In this document: piece by piece, positions 7,648-16,708 of the stretch
Layout of the letters: the number at the start of each line of letters is the position of its first letter
Numbering within the stretch: position 1 is the first letter of the stretch
NCBI GenBank assembly: GCA_033762375.1
Contig: JANRLQ010000026.1
Span: 1 to 64,000 of the forward strand
Length of the DNA stretch: 64,000 nucleotides
Direction: 5' to 3'
DNA from: RDXT01 sp033762375
GTDB taxonomy: Bacteria; Bacteroidota; Bacteroidia; J057
Notes under the pieces: model-generated
What the model saw: only the letters and a program-made list of their open reading frames with translations
Databases searched by the model: none
Told to the model about the DNA's origin: nothing
Program-made: the position numbers and the translations under genes

Positions 7648-9999
7648 ATGTCAACACCCTCTATCATGTCTCTTTCCTTTTTTTCTCATCCGCTGCTTCG
7701 TCAAGGGTTTGTGGCCTGCTGGCTGCTCTCTGCCTTGCCCGTAGCGGCACAAGTTACCCTCAGCGGGTACGTGCGCGACGGACAAAGCGGCGAAGTCCTG
7801 ATCGGTGCCACTGTATATGTCCCTGCGCTCAAAAAAGGGGCTTATGCCAATGAGTATGGGTATTATGCCCTGACCCTGCCTCCGGGCAATTATGAGGTCT
7901 ATTATCGTTTTGTCGGCTTCGAGCCTGACACCCTGCGACTTGCGCTGGATGCCTCCCAGCGCCACGATGTGCATTTGTTTATCCAGCAGGTAAACCTGGA
8001 GGCTGTCGAGATCAGCAGCCGCCCGGCTGATGACAATGTAGCTGCCAACCAGATGGGCGTCAGCTCCCTCTCGATCCAGGAGGTGAAAAAACTGCCGGTA
8101 TTTTTTGGCGAAACAGACATCCTCAAATCCATTCAGCTCCTCCCGGGCGTGAAGTCGGCGGGTGAAGGCAGCAGCGGATTTTATGTGCGCGGGGGCGGTC
8201 TCGACCAAAACCTCATCCTGCTTGATGAAGCGCCGGTGTACAATGCGTCGCATCTGCTGGGCTTTTTTTCGGTGTTTAATGGGGATGCGATCAACTCCAC
8301 CCAGCTCTATAAGGGCAATATGCCTGCCTCCTATGGAGGTCGTCTGTCCTCTACCCTCGATATCCGCATGAAAGAGGGCAACAACAAAAACTATCATGTA
8401 TCCGGCGGGCTGGGTCTGATCTCCTCCCGGCTCACGGCCGAGGGGCCGATCGTCGCGGATGAGGGTTCATTTATGATCTCCGGCAGGCGCACCTATGCTG
8501 ATATTTTTTTGGCCCTTTCTTCAGATAGTGCCCTCAGCAATTCGCAGCTCTATTTTTATGACCTTAATGCCAAAGCCAATTATACCCTCGGCCAGCATGA
8601 TCACCTGTACATTTCGGGGTATTTTGGGCGGGATGTGATGGGTTTTCGGGATCAGTTTGGGATCAACTGGGGCAATGCTACAGGCACCCTGCGCTGGAAT
8701 CACCTGTTCAGTGACAAACTGTTCCTCAACTCCTCCTTCACCTTCAGTGACTACGACTATCAGATTAATTTTAATGCGGCCAATGCTGCTATTTCTTCCG
8801 GTATCCGTGATTTTAACTGGAAGGAAGACTTCAGCTACTACGCTGGCAGCAATCACTCCCTGAAATGGGGCCTCAATGCGATCTATCACACCTTCACTCC
8901 AGGTGTTGTCACCTTCGAAAACACGGATACAGAACCCGATACGGATCAGCAGGACCCTAACCGGTATGCCCTCGAAACAGCGGCTTACTTTTCTGGCGAC
9001 TGGTCAGCCAGTGAGCAGATCAAACTCAGCTATGGCCTGCGGTATTCAAACTTCAGTGTGCTGGGGCCGGGTGATTTTTATACGTTCGATCCGGAGGGCA
9101 ATGTGCTGGACACCCTCAGCTACAGCGCAGGCGAACTGGTAACCCACTACGGGGGCCTGGAGCCTCGCCTGAGCGCTACCTGGATCCTGGGTTCTACCCA
9201 CTCCCTGAAAGCAGCCTACGCCCGCAACCGTCAGTACGTGCACATGCTCTCCAACAGCACCTCTGGCACCCCTGCTGATGTATGGCTGCCCAGCAGCACA
9301 CAGATCAAACCCGAGATCGCAGACCAGCTCTCGCTGGGATACTTCCGCAATTTTGCCAACAATGGCTGGGAAACCTCGGTCGAGCTGTACTATAAAAAAC
9401 TCTATAACCAGATTGAATACCGGGACGGCGCAGACATCCTGCTCAATGATCTTGTGGAAGGCCAACTGGTATTTGGAGAGGGGCAGGCATACGGGGCTGA
9501 GTTTTTTGTGAAAAAAACGACCGGCCAACTCACGGGCTGGGTCGGCTATACCCTGTCCCGCACCCTGCGGCAGTTTGAGGATATCAACGATGGCAATCCC
9601 TTCCCGGCCCGTCAGGACCGTATCCATGACCTGTCTGTGGTAGCAGTGTACGATCCGGGGCCCCACTGGTCTTTTTCGGGTGCCTGGGTATATCGCGCGG
9701 GTGATGCCGTGACCTTTCCGAGTGGGAGTTATGTGTTTGAGGGCAATGTATTGCCGCTATATACCACCCGCAACGGCTACCGCCTCCCTGCCTACCATCG
9801 CCTGGACCTGAGTGCCACCTGGTACTACAGCGGCAACAAAGACAACAACCTGAATCTCTCCCTCTACAATGCCTACGGGCGCAAAAATGTCTATACCATA
9901 GACTTCCGTCCCAGCGAAACCAACCCCGGCTCAATCGAGGCCGTCAAAACCTATCTTTTCCGCTGGGTGCCCTCTGTCACCTGGAACTTCGCCTTTTGA
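7648..9999 (+). CDS. TonB-dependent receptor with carboxypeptidase-like N-terminal domain
   Basis: A 783-residue outer-membrane receptor. A signal peptide ends near LPVAAQ. Next comes a carboxypeptidase-D-like regulatory domain (VTLSGYVRDGQSGEVLIGATVYV to about residue 110). The plug follows, with ILKSIQLLPGVKSAGEGSSGFYVRGG and NLILLDEAPVYNASHLLG, then a large beta-barrel ending in the aromatic terminal strand TWNFAF. Such receptors import a bound ligand across the outer membrane using TonB energy. The ATG at 7648 is used; an ATG at 7666 gives a slightly cleaner signal peptide. The DUF4249 lipoprotein gene follows closely, the usual partner arrangement. The ligand is unknown. Confidence 0.93.
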   Translation: MSTPSIMSLSFFSHPLLRQGFVACWLLSALPVAAQVTLSGYVRDGQSGEVLIGATVYVPALKKGAYANEYGYYALTLPPGNYEVYYRFVGFEPDTLRLALDASQRHDVHLFIQQVNLEAVEISSRPADDNVAANQMGVSSLSIQEVKKLPVFFGETDILKSIQLLPGVKSAGEGSSGFYVRGGGLDQNLILLDEAPVYNASHLLGFFSVFNGDAINSTQLYKGNMPASYGGRLSSTLDIRMKEGNNKNYHVSGGLGLISSRLTAEGPIVADEGSFMISGRRTYADIFLALSSDSALSNSQLYFYDLNAKANYTLGQHDHLYISGYFGRDVMGFRDQFGINWGNATGTLRWNHLFSDKLFLNSSFTFSDYDYQINFNAANAAISSGIRDFNWKEDFSYYAGSNHSLKWGLNAIYHTFTPGVVTFENTDTEPDTDQQDPNRYALETAAYFSGDWSASEQIKLSYGLRYSNFSVLGPGDFYTFDPEGNVLDTLSYSAGELVTHYGGLEPRLSATWILGSTHSLKAAYARNRQYVHMLSNSTSGTPADVWLPSSTQIKPEIADQLSLGYFRNFANNGWETSVELYYKKLYNQIEYRDGADILLNDLVEGQLVFGEGQAYGAEFFVKKTTGQLTGWVGYTLSRTLRQFEDINDGNPFPARQDRIHDLSVVAVYDPGPHWSFSGAWVYRAGDAVTFPSGSYVFEGNVLPLYTTRNGYRLPAYHRLDLSATWYYSGNKDNNLNLSLYNAYGRKNVYTIDFRPSETNPGSIEAVKTYLFRWVPSVTWNFAF

Positions 10000-10022
10000 C
10001 CTGCTTATCTCACTACCTCTAT

Positions 10023-10820
10023 ATGAACCAACATATCATCTCCCGCCTGTGGCTGATTTTGGCCCTGCTGCCCATACTCATCAGCTGCGAAGAACCCTTT
10101 GAGTTTGATCCCGATGACCTGGAGGCCCGCCTGGTGGTAGAAGCCTCCATCAGCGATGGCCCTGAGCCAGACTGGGTCATCCTGCGTGAGAGTGGCGCGC
10201 TGTCACCTGCAGAACCCTATGCAATGGTCAGCGATGCCACCGTGAGCATCACCCGCCAGGGGACTTCCTACCCGGCTACTCTCATCAGCGAGGGAGTGTA
10301 CACATTCCCGGGCCTGACCCCTGAGGCAGGCCAGTCCTATCACCTGCAGATAACACAGGGCGCTGAGCGCTGGGAAGCCACCAGTTATATGCCACTGCCC
10401 CTGGTGCCAGATTCATTCAGCTTCAGCTACAGCGGAGCTACCCCGGTACGAGAAGAGGGGTATCTCATGCGGGCACATATCGCGACAGTACCTCAGGGAG
10501 TTTATCTTCGCTTCAAGGTATTCAAAGATGGTGTATTGCTCCCGGATATATTCCTGTACGACAGCAGCAGCAGCCGCAATGAGCCAGGCGGGTACAGCTT
10601 CCGTACCGAGGCTTTTCAGGCAGGTGACAGCCTGCGTATCCAGACCGTCGCGATGGACCAAGCCAGCTACCTGTATTATAGCCAACTGGCAGATCTGAGC
10701 GGAAGCGGATTTGGGCCAGGGGCAGCCGCTCCGGCCAATCCTGAGAGTAATCTCAGCGGGCAGGCGATCGGTCTGTTTGCTGCGGTGAGTATTACGGAGC
10801 AGACGGTAGTTGTAGAGTAA
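10023..10820 (+). CDS. DUF4249 domain lipoprotein
   Basis: A 265-residue protein starting at MNQHIISRLWLILALLPILI, a lipoprotein signal peptide with the lipobox cysteine before EEPFEFDPDD. The mature part has the DUF4249 layout: LVVEASISDGPEPDWVILRESG, a carboxypeptidase-like middle with VSDATVSI and FPGLTPEAGQSYHLQI, and a short C-terminal region. DUF4249 lipoproteins are normally encoded right after TonB-dependent receptors with carboxypeptidase-like domains and probably help ligand capture at the outer membrane. The start lies 23 bases after the receptor stop, so the two form one operon. Confidence 0.88.
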   Translation: MNQHIISRLWLILALLPILISCEEPFEFDPDDLEARLVVEASISDGPEPDWVILRESGALSPAEPYAMVSDATVSITRQGTSYPATLISEGVYTFPGLTPEAGQSYHLQITQGAERWEATSYMPLPLVPDSFSFSYSGATPVREEGYLMRAHIATVPQGVYLRFKVFKDGVLLPDIFLYDSSSSRNEPGGYSFRTEAFQAGDSLRIQTVAMDQASYLYYSQLADLSGSGFGPGAAAPANPESNLSGQAIGLFAAVSITEQTVVVE

Positions 10821-10860
10821 TTTATGCTGCCCGGGGCTGAATACCCCAGGCCTTATATGC

Positions 10861-10896
10861 GCAGCGGCAGGACATCCGGGGATGTCCTGCCGCTGC
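10861..10896. terminator. Strong hairpin between convergent genes
   Basis: A perfect 16-bp inverted repeat (10861-10876 with 10881-10896, loop of 4 nt) sits between the DUF4249 stop and the stop of the small minus-strand gene. There is no T-run on either side, so it may stabilise 3' ends or terminate both transcripts. Confidence 0.55.
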
Positions 10897-10910
10897 GGAT
10901 GATCAGGCGG

Positions 10911-11204
10911 TTAGTTTTCGCGCACGGGTGCTATGTAGGCGAGCGCCGTCTCACCGACGGCAGGCGGCGGGAGGAAGTACATCCGAAATTTGCCATTGCT
11001 GACAAAAAGCCAGTACCGGTCGTCTGCCAGCCGGGACATCCAGCCCGAAACATCCTGCTGCAGGGCCATATACCCCTGTGAGCGCAGCCATTGTTTCACA
11101 TCGAGGGTCGTAGTAGCACCACGGGTGGTCATCAGATACTCTGCCGCCCGGAGGACAGCACAGCGGGTCAGGCTGCGCAGGGTCGAAAATCTTTGTGAGG
11201 TCAT
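10911..11204 (-). CDS. Small hypothetical protein, possible winged-helix fold
   Basis: A 97-residue protein not assigned to a family. The central part (LDVKQWLRSQGYMALQQDVS, then RLADDRYWLFVSNGKFRMYF) alternates helices with a short beta-hairpin, like a small winged-helix or specificity-type domain. This is an impression from pattern, not a family match. It lies on the same strand, 141 bases downstream of the WGR-PARP gene, and may be cotranscribed with it. The residues before LMTTRGATTTLD are basic. It could be a DNA-binding or accessory partner of the PARP. Confidence 0.55.
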   Translation of the reverse strand: MTSQRFSTLRSLTRCAVLRAAEYLMTTRGATTTLDVKQWLRSQGYMALQQDVSGWMSRLADDRYWLFVSNGKFRMYFLPPPAVGETALAYIAPVREN

Positions 11205-11345
11205 GCCTATTCAGGGTTTGTACAAAACAACTATTTCCTTTTTAATCCACATTCCCGCCCATACAGTGATTTGGGCACTTCAGCCAGGATAACCTATCTT
11301 CCTGACGTCCACGTTTCGTCTTATGCATGTTTTGTGCCGAAAAAG

Positions 11346-12659
11346 TCAGGCAGCCACTTCTATCAGGTATTTTATCTGACATTGGGCCTCCTGATAGACG
11401 ACATATTCGTTGTTGACCAGATCTGCCCCCCTGCGGGCAAAGACAGAATCATACGCCCCCCGCTTCTGAAGCGCTGCATGGGAGAGCTCATAACAAGACG
11501 GGTCATGGCGGGTAAGGGTAAGGGCTCGCCCGGTATGTACCTCATACAAAGCCAGATAAGCTGTCTGTGACTGGCCGCCTGACCAGTAGGCCCCCCGCAT
11601 GGACGTATAGTTGAGTGACTTTCGGCATTTGTCAGCAAAATATAAACCATAGCCAAACATCTTGCCGTTGATGACAGCCTGCGCCGGACGCAGCACAAGG
11701 CCTCCCTGGAGGATAGAGAGCCAGTTTTCATTGCGGCTGCCATGCCACAGGAGCGCTACTTTGCTGTCTTTTGCCCGGCTCACATGCTCCCCAAAAGCAA
11801 ACTGATGCCGGGGATTGACGACTTCAAATGCCCGCCGGAACCGCCCGGCTTCCTCGCCCATAAGTTGTGTGATCTGACGCAGGATGCGTGGTGTCTCTAC
11901 CGGGCTGATCCTAAGCCCCAGCGAGTCCGGCATTAACAAGGTCTCTGTCTGCTCATTGCCCGCCTGCAAGGTTACCTGTCCCCGCAGCACATCCAGGGTC
12001 TCCTGCTCATGACCAAGCTGCTGACGGATAGCTGCAATATCCTCCTCTGTCTCTGGTGCCCCGATCAGGTGGTCCTGCACATGGCGCATCCGCCGGGGGA
12101 TCACCCTGAATAACTGAAGCAGCCCTTCATTGTACCGGTCTGCGGACATACCGGGCCCGATCATACCTGCCAGCTCGTCCAGCAGCTCCTGCGCACGGGA
12201 GAGCTGCTGGGGTGTCACCTCCTGTGCCGTCACCAGGTAATGATACCGCACTGACTGCCGGGCACACTTCATCAGAAATGAAACCATATCCTGCACACGG
12301 GTATCTGTCTCAGGAGCCCAGACCTGGTTTAGCTCCTGCCCACCCATCAAATGGGTCTGATCTGTATAACCCTTTTGGGTTTTTTCACGGTAGAGGCTGT
12401 CCCAGCGCTGTATAGGATATTGAGCAGCAACTCCTGGTGAACCAACCCGGCCATAAGTGGCTGTGAAGGTACCATCGCCATTTTCGCGCATCTCATAAAA
12501 CTTGTTGTTGTTGTGTGCCGTGACCATGATCAGCCGGGCGTACCGGACGGGGGCTACTGCCGGTACAGGGACAGGAGCCGCAGCAGGTATCGGCATGGAA
12601 ACAGCGGGAGGTGCGGATACAAGGGGGGGTGCGATGAGTTGTTGGAGCCACTGAAGCAT
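11346..12659 (-). CDS. WGR and PARP catalytic domain protein (bacterial poly(ADP-ribose) polymerase-like)
   Basis: A 437-residue protein predicted to transfer ADP-ribose from NAD+. After a proline/alanine/valine-rich linker (about 12-38), a WGR domain spans about 40-105 with the signature YGRVGSPG. A helical region (about 120-250) resembles the PARP regulatory domain. The catalytic domain contains LLWHGSRNENWLSIL, GYGLYFADKCRKSLNYT and LVNNEYVVYQEAQCQIKYL. These place the H-Y-E triad at His306, Tyr340 and Glu418. The His-Tyr spacing of 34 equals that of human PARP1 (His862, Tyr896). WGR domains read DNA ends in eukaryotic PARPs, so a DNA-damage role is plausible but inferred. Bacterial PARPs of this type are sparse, which suggests transfer at some stage. 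Confidence 0.93.
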   Translation of the reverse strand: MLQWLQQLIAPPLVSAPPAVSMPIPAAAPVPVPAVAPVRYARLIMVTAHNNNKFYEMRENGDGTFTATYGRVGSPGVAAQYPIQRWDSLYREKTQKGYTDQTHLMGGQELNQVWAPETDTRVQDMVSFLMKCARQSVRYHYLVTAQEVTPQQLSRAQELLDELAGMIGPGMSADRYNEGLLQLFRVIPRRMRHVQDHLIGAPETEEDIAAIRQQLGHEQETLDVLRGQVTLQAGNEQTETLLMPDSLGLRISPVETPRILRQITQLMGEEAGRFRRAFEVVNPRHQFAFGEHVSRAKDSKVALLWHGSRNENWLSILQGGLVLRPAQAVINGKMFGYGLYFADKCRKSLNYTSMRGAYWSGGQSQTAYLALYEVHTGRALTLTRHDPSCYELSHAALQKRGAYDSVFARRGADLVNNEYVVYQEAQCQIKYLIEVAA

Positions 12660-12686
12660 AGTTCAACTTTTTCGTTTAACTTTTTT

Positions 12687-12717
12687 CAAAAATAGCACAG
12701 ATCATCACAATAGTCAA
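12687..12717 (-). promoter_or_regulatory. Candidate Bacteroidota promoter for the PARP gene
   Basis: On the minus strand the -7 box TATTTTTG (12694-12687) matches TAnnTTTG. A TTG (12717-12715) lies 20 bases further upstream, as expected for the -33 element. The pair sits about 28 bases before the PARP start codon, within an AT-rich intergenic stretch. Confidence 0.5.
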
Positions 12718-12838
12718 GACAATTACTAATTTTTTTAGATTATTTTATATCCGGTTGCTAACCCCGCTATCTCTTGTACCCGATAGCCTGAAGATTCGTC
12801 CGTAATATGTATCTTGAGCAGATAATCCTTCATGTTGT

Positions 12839-13789
12839 ATGCCGCTGACCTTACGTACCCGGATCTTGTTGTGGTTTGACCAGTTGAGCCATACACAACC
12901 GCTGCATACCCTCGATCCTATTGCGGCCAGGCAGGCCATCAACCGCCAGGCCAGGCTGGCAGACAGGCTGATAGCCTACCCTCCTGCTCCTGCAAGTCAT
13001 TATACAGACACCATGATCCCGGGACCAGACGGTTATGAGGTGCCCCTGCGGATATACCGCCCGCTGGATGGTGAAGGCCATCCTGTGATCCTCTATCTGC
13101 ACGGTGGGGGATTTACGGTAGGCGGCCTGGAGACACATGGCCGGCTCTGCTGGCGTATCGCGCAGGAGACGGGAGCAGTTGTGGTATTTGTGAGATACCG
13201 GCTGGCACCAGAGCACCCCTTCCCGGCGGGGCTGGAAGACTGTCAGGCCGCCCTGGTATGGACCCGTGCACATATAGGCCCGTATGGAGGTGCGCCGGAC
13301 AAGCTCATCGTCATGGGCGACAGTGCAGGCGGCAATCTTGCCGCAGCCCTCTGCCTGGCCTGTCGGGACAGGGGGATCCCCGGACCGCTTGCGCAGGTAC
13401 TTATATACCCTGTCACAGACATGCGCTGTGATGCGCCCTCACATGAGGAGCTGGGGACGGGTTATTGGCTGACGAGCCAGACTGTGCGCTGGTATCACCG
13501 GCAATATATCAGGCGCCAGGCCGATCTGGACCATCCTTATGCCTCTGTACTCCGGGCATCAGATCTGCGGGACCTCCCACCGGCGCTGGTGATCACAGCA
13601 GCGTATGACCCCCTGCGGGATGAGGGAGAAGCCTTTGCGCTGCGGCTGCAGGAGGCCGGAGTCCCGGTGACTGCGCAGCGATATCCGGGCGTGATACATG
13701 CTTTTTTTAATATGCAGCGCTGGTTACCGGAGGCTCGTGCGGCATTGGCTCAGGTCAGCACCTTTATCCGTCAGGTAGTACATACATAA
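12839..13789 (+). CDS. Alpha/beta hydrolase, HSL-type esterase/lipase
   Basis: A 316-residue esterase of the hormone-sensitive-lipase-like group (alpha/beta hydrolase fold-3), expected to hydrolyse short-chain carboxylic esters. The oxyanion-hole motif HGGGF is at residues 88-92. The nucleophile elbow GDSAGG gives Ser162, with Asp257 (AYDPLRDEG) and His287 (GVIHAFF) completing the triad. The N-terminal cap region (12-60) is also typical. No signal peptide is visible, so it is probably cytoplasmic. It is divergent from the PARP gene across an AT-rich gap and ends at a strong terminator. Its physiological substrate is unknown. Confidence 0.92.
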   Translation: MPLTLRTRILLWFDQLSHTQPLHTLDPIAARQAINRQARLADRLIAYPPAPASHYTDTMIPGPDGYEVPLRIYRPLDGEGHPVILYLHGGGFTVGGLETHGRLCWRIAQETGAVVVFVRYRLAPEHPFPAGLEDCQAALVWTRAHIGPYGGAPDKLIVMGDSAGGNLAAALCLACRDRGIPGPLAQVLIYPVTDMRCDAPSHEELGTGYWLTSQTVRWYHRQYIRRQADLDHPYASVLRASDLRDLPPALVITAAYDPLRDEGEAFALRLQEAGVPVTAQRYPGVIHAFFNMQRWLPEARAALAQVSTFIRQVVHT

Positions 13790-13790
13790 A

Positions 13791-13816
13791 AAAAACCCGG
13801 CCAAGGCCAGGTTTTT
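13791..13816. terminator. Bidirectional rho-independent terminator
   Basis: Two 12-nt arms (13791-13802 and 13805-13816) pair with a single mismatch around a very tight centre. An A-run begins the left arm and a T-run ends the right arm, so it can serve both the esterase gene and the convergent fasciclin gene. Confidence 0.75.
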
Positions 13817-13840
13817 ACAGAAACGACGCGACAGCCCCGT

Positions 13841-14776
13841 TTATGGGAAGTCCAGTACTTTGTCCACTATATGGATGACCCCATTGTATGCCTGGATATC
13901 CAGTAGCAGGGCAAAGATACTGTCATTCAGCACGATATATCCCTGGTTGGTGATTTCCAGATCACTCCCGTCGAGAAGCGTTTTATAGGTTTCATTGCTG
14001 ATATTGTTTTTCAGGCTGTTGTAATACAACTCCTGATCATTCGTCAGGCCGCGCACGATACGCTCCGTCCGCTCCGGGCCGAGATCACTCAGCTCAGCTA
14101 CATCCAGTCTTTCGTCAAAAAACGTTGTCCATGCCGTATTGCTGGGAGCCCATACCGTATAGTTTGTGCCTGACTCCAGGTCGTCCCGAAGCCCGGCCTG
14201 GTTTATGGCTCTGGCGTACGTGCTCAGTGCGGGGTTGGCCTCCAGTAAGGTATTAACCGTAGGCAGGTCCAGGGTTTTGTCTATCATATGAAACACCCCA
14301 TCATGCGCCTCGATATCCGTCTTGATGACTGTTGACTTACCGTTAAGGATATATTTGCCGCTTCGGTTTTCGATATAAAACACCATCTGGCGGCTAGACT
14401 TGGAAAGCGCAGACGAGACAACAAAGGTAGTCCGGAAGTCCCGGGCAAAAATTTTGCTGAGCTGAATATGATAGTTCAGCAATATGCGGAGTTTGTCGGC
14501 AGGCACCTCTTCAATCTGGGTGTAACCCTGCTCAGCCACCCAGGCAGCCAGTGCGGCGTTGGTCGGGATAAACAGCGTATAATAAAACTCTCCATCCAGG
14601 TCCTCATACATCCCTGCGTGGACGAGTCCCCTCCGCATCTGGTCATAGGTGGTGTCCTGCAGCATCGCATGCATCGTGGGGAGCAGGGGTTCCTTCTCCC
14701 CGCATCCGGCCAGCAAGCCGAGCAGCAGCCCCATACCCAGCATCAGCCTTGTGAAATAGTAACGTACGGACATCAT
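13841..14776 (-). CDS. Fasciclin (FAS1) domain lipoprotein, two repeats
   Basis: A 311-residue lipoprotein. The signal peptide ends in LLGLLAGC with the lipobox cysteine before GEKEPLLP. Two FAS1 domains follow, at about residues 35-170 and 180-311. Each has the family marks: a first strand like YTLFIPTNAA (second copy YTVWAPSNTA) and a closing motif HDGVFHMIDKTLDLP (second copy YNGVIHIVDKVLDFP). FAS1 domains mediate adhesion or protein-protein contacts at the cell surface. The second domain is interrupted by a longer insert around DERLDVAELSDLGPER. Two adjacent ATG codons exist (14776 and 14773); either is possible. Monocistronic. Confidence 0.92.
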   Translation of the reverse strand: MMSVRYYFTRLMLGMGLLLGLLAGCGEKEPLLPTMHAMLQDTTYDQMRRGLVHAGMYEDLDGEFYYTLFIPTNAALAAWVAEQGYTQIEEVPADKLRILLNYHIQLSKIFARDFRTTFVVSSALSKSSRQMVFYIENRSGKYILNGKSTVIKTDIEAHDGVFHMIDKTLDLPTVNTLLEANPALSTYARAINQAGLRDDLESGTNYTVWAPSNTAWTTFFDERLDVAELSDLGPERTERIVRGLTNDQELYYNSLKNNISNETYKTLLDGSDLEITNQGYIVLNDSIFALLLDIQAYNGVIHIVDKVLDFP

Positions 14777-14919
14777 TTTTCAGTAAAATAAAGGTAGTAG
14801 CAGGTAATACAACTCACATATAACCCTACAAAAGTAAGGGATACCTGTATAGGCAGCAACGATGCGGGCGGGTTTTCGTTGCCTGTTGTCTTATTATATC
14901 CTCCCTGTATCAACAGGCA

Positions 14920-14942
14920 GCGCCTGCCGGATCGGCAGGCGC
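14920..14942. terminator. GC-rich hairpin downstream of lipoprotein gene
   Basis: A perfect 10-bp stem (14920-14929 with 14933-14942) closes a 3-nt loop, 30 bases after the stop of the minus-strand lipoprotein gene. No T-run follows it on the minus strand. Confidence 0.5.
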
Positions 14943-14971
14943 CAGGCGAAATAGCAGAATCCGTCAGTTTA

Positions 14972-15379
14972 TCAGCGACCGTAGGTCACACATGTGATCA
15001 GTACGGGCGTGGCTTCACTACACTTAGGGAAAAGGCGCTCGTCCACCCGCTCAAAGTCAAAGCTGATCACCATACGGGTAGGCACATCCCGGGGAAATAC
15101 CTCTGGATTGACCACCCCCAGGAGCCGGCCTGAGCGAAGCTGGATCACCATCGGGCAGTCCACATTGTGGATATAACGTACCAGCCCCTGATAGGTCAGA
15201 CATTCCTCTTCGGATTCAATTTCCTCCTCGCGCAGAGCAGGATCGGGTATAGCGGACTGGGCAGATATCAGGCCTGGATCCACCTGAGCAGGAGCAGGCA
15301 TTTCATCGCCGGAAATAGAGCAGCCCCAGAGCATTACGGCCGCAATTGCAGGGAGTACACGAATCAGTCTGATTTTCAT
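14972..15379 (-). CDS. Lipoprotein, hypothetical
   Basis: A 135-residue protein starting at MKIRLIRVLPAIAAVMLWGC, a lipoprotein signal peptide with Cys20 as lipobox. The ATG at 15379 is chosen because it begins the signal peptide; nine more upstream residues are unlikely. The mature part is acidic (EEEIESEEE) and has four further cysteines (ECLTY, DCPMV, PKCSE, ITCVT) that could form two disulfides. The pattern RSGRLLGVVNPEVFP followed by RMVISFDFERVDE suggests a compact beta fold. I do not recognise the family. It stands alone between an AT-rich upstream gap and a hairpin. Confidence 0.6.
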   Translation of the reverse strand: MKIRLIRVLPAIAAVMLWGCSISGDEMPAPAQVDPGLISAQSAIPDPALREEEIESEEECLTYQGLVRYIHNVDCPMVIQLRSGRLLGVVNPEVFPRDVPTRMVISFDFERVDERLFPKCSEATPVLITCVTYGR

Positions 15380-15653
15380 AAATACAAAATGAATGAGCTT
15401 TGCCAAGTGATTTAATACTGCTAAATTCTATATATTACGAATAAATATAAAATCAAATATTTGTATAATTTAACAAACCGGCACAATTGAAAATAACCTG
15501 ACCGGCCCGCCTCAACACCCCGGCAGGTACCCACAGGAAGAATAGTTCGCCATTTCGGATAAAAAACTTGCCGTATAGCGGATTTTTTCTTAGTTTTTGA
15601 TTGGAAAAGGCTTGGGTTACTTACGCCCGCCCCGGACTTCTACCTTACTCCAT

Positions 15654-16706
15654 ATGAACAGACGATCCTTCCTGGCTACAGGTACACAGGCTGCCATAGC
15701 AGCTACTGCCCTTAGTGGATTTACGCTCCTGAGGCACACACCCGACCCTGAATCAGAGATAATCGGCCATGGCCATTTCAGGTACAAGGTACACCGCGAC
15801 TGGGGCACACAGGATGCAGCCCGATTTCCGGTAGACAACTGCCACGAGATGATCCTGGACAATCGCGGGCGGCTGATTATGATCACAGACGATACGCGAA
15901 ACAATATTCTGATCTATGACCGGTCCGGCAAAATCCTCGATGCCTGGGGTACAGCATTTCCGGGCGGGCACGGACTCACCCACTGGGATGCCGGGGGAGA
16001 AGAGTTTTTGTTTATCAGCGACTTCACACGGGGCGAGATCATCAAAACGACCCTGGACGGACGGGTACTGATGACACTCGGGCATCCCTCCACCGTAGGT
16101 GCCTATCAGCCTGGGGACGGGTATCACCCTACCGAAACAGCCATCGGCCCCAATGGAGACATATATGTCGCAGACGGGTACGGCTCCCAGTATGTCCTGC
16201 AATATACAGCCACGGGCGAGTTTGTCCGGAAATTTGGAGGCTGGGGCAGCGGAGATGCGCAGTTTGATACCGCCCATGGCGTGTGTATAGACACCCGCAG
16301 CGCGGCCGGTCCTACCCTGCTCGTAACCTCACGGGTACACAATGCCTTCAAACGATTTACGCTCGACGGTCAATACCTGGAGACTATCTGGCTGCCGGGG
16401 GCCTTTGTCTGCCGCCCTGTCATCCACGGACGGATGCTGTATGCGGGTGTATGCTGGTCCCGGCTTCGTTACCTGAACCAAACCGACAACTCAGGTTTTG
16501 TCACCATCCTCGATGACCAGGACCGGGTCGTATCCAACCCCGGTGGCACAGCACCTGTTTATAAAAAAGGAGAGCTCCAGCTCATGGTTCAGGCGACTCC
16601 TGTATTCAAACATTGCCACGACGTATGCATAGACAATGACGACAATATCTATGTCTGCCAGTGGAATGCTGACAAAACCTATCCCATCAAACTGGCGCGT
16701 GTCTGA
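15654..16706 (+). CDS. Tat-exported NHL-type beta-propeller protein
   Basis: A 350-residue protein starting at MNRRSFLATGTQAAIAATAL, a twin-arginine signal peptide (RRSFLA). The mature part has beta-propeller repeats of the NHL kind: NILIYDRSGKILDAWG, EIIKTTLDGRVLMTLG, YVLQYTATGEFVRKFGGWG, AFKRFTLDGQYLETIW, and a closing CHDVCIDNDDNIYVCQW. This resembles the propellers of peptidylglycine alpha-hydroxylating enzymes and the periplasmic sugar-lactonase-like proteins. The catalytic role, if any, is unclear. The stop is two bases from the start of the cytochrome/LRR gene, so the two are cotranscribed and may act together in the periplasm. Confidence 0.85.
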   Translation: MNRRSFLATGTQAAIAATALSGFTLLRHTPDPESEIIGHGHFRYKVHRDWGTQDAARFPVDNCHEMILDNRGRLIMITDDTRNNILIYDRSGKILDAWGTAFPGGHGLTHWDAGGEEFLFISDFTRGEIIKTTLDGRVLMTLGHPSTVGAYQPGDGYHPTETAIGPNGDIYVADGYGSQYVLQYTATGEFVRKFGGWGSGDAQFDTAHGVCIDTRSAAGPTLLVTSRVHNAFKRFTLDGQYLETIWLPGAFVCRPVIHGRMLYAGVCWSRLRYLNQTDNSGFVTILDDQDRVVSNPGGTAPVYKKGELQLMVQATPVFKHCHDVCIDNDDNIYVCQWNADKTYPIKLARV

Positions 16707-16708
16707 GT

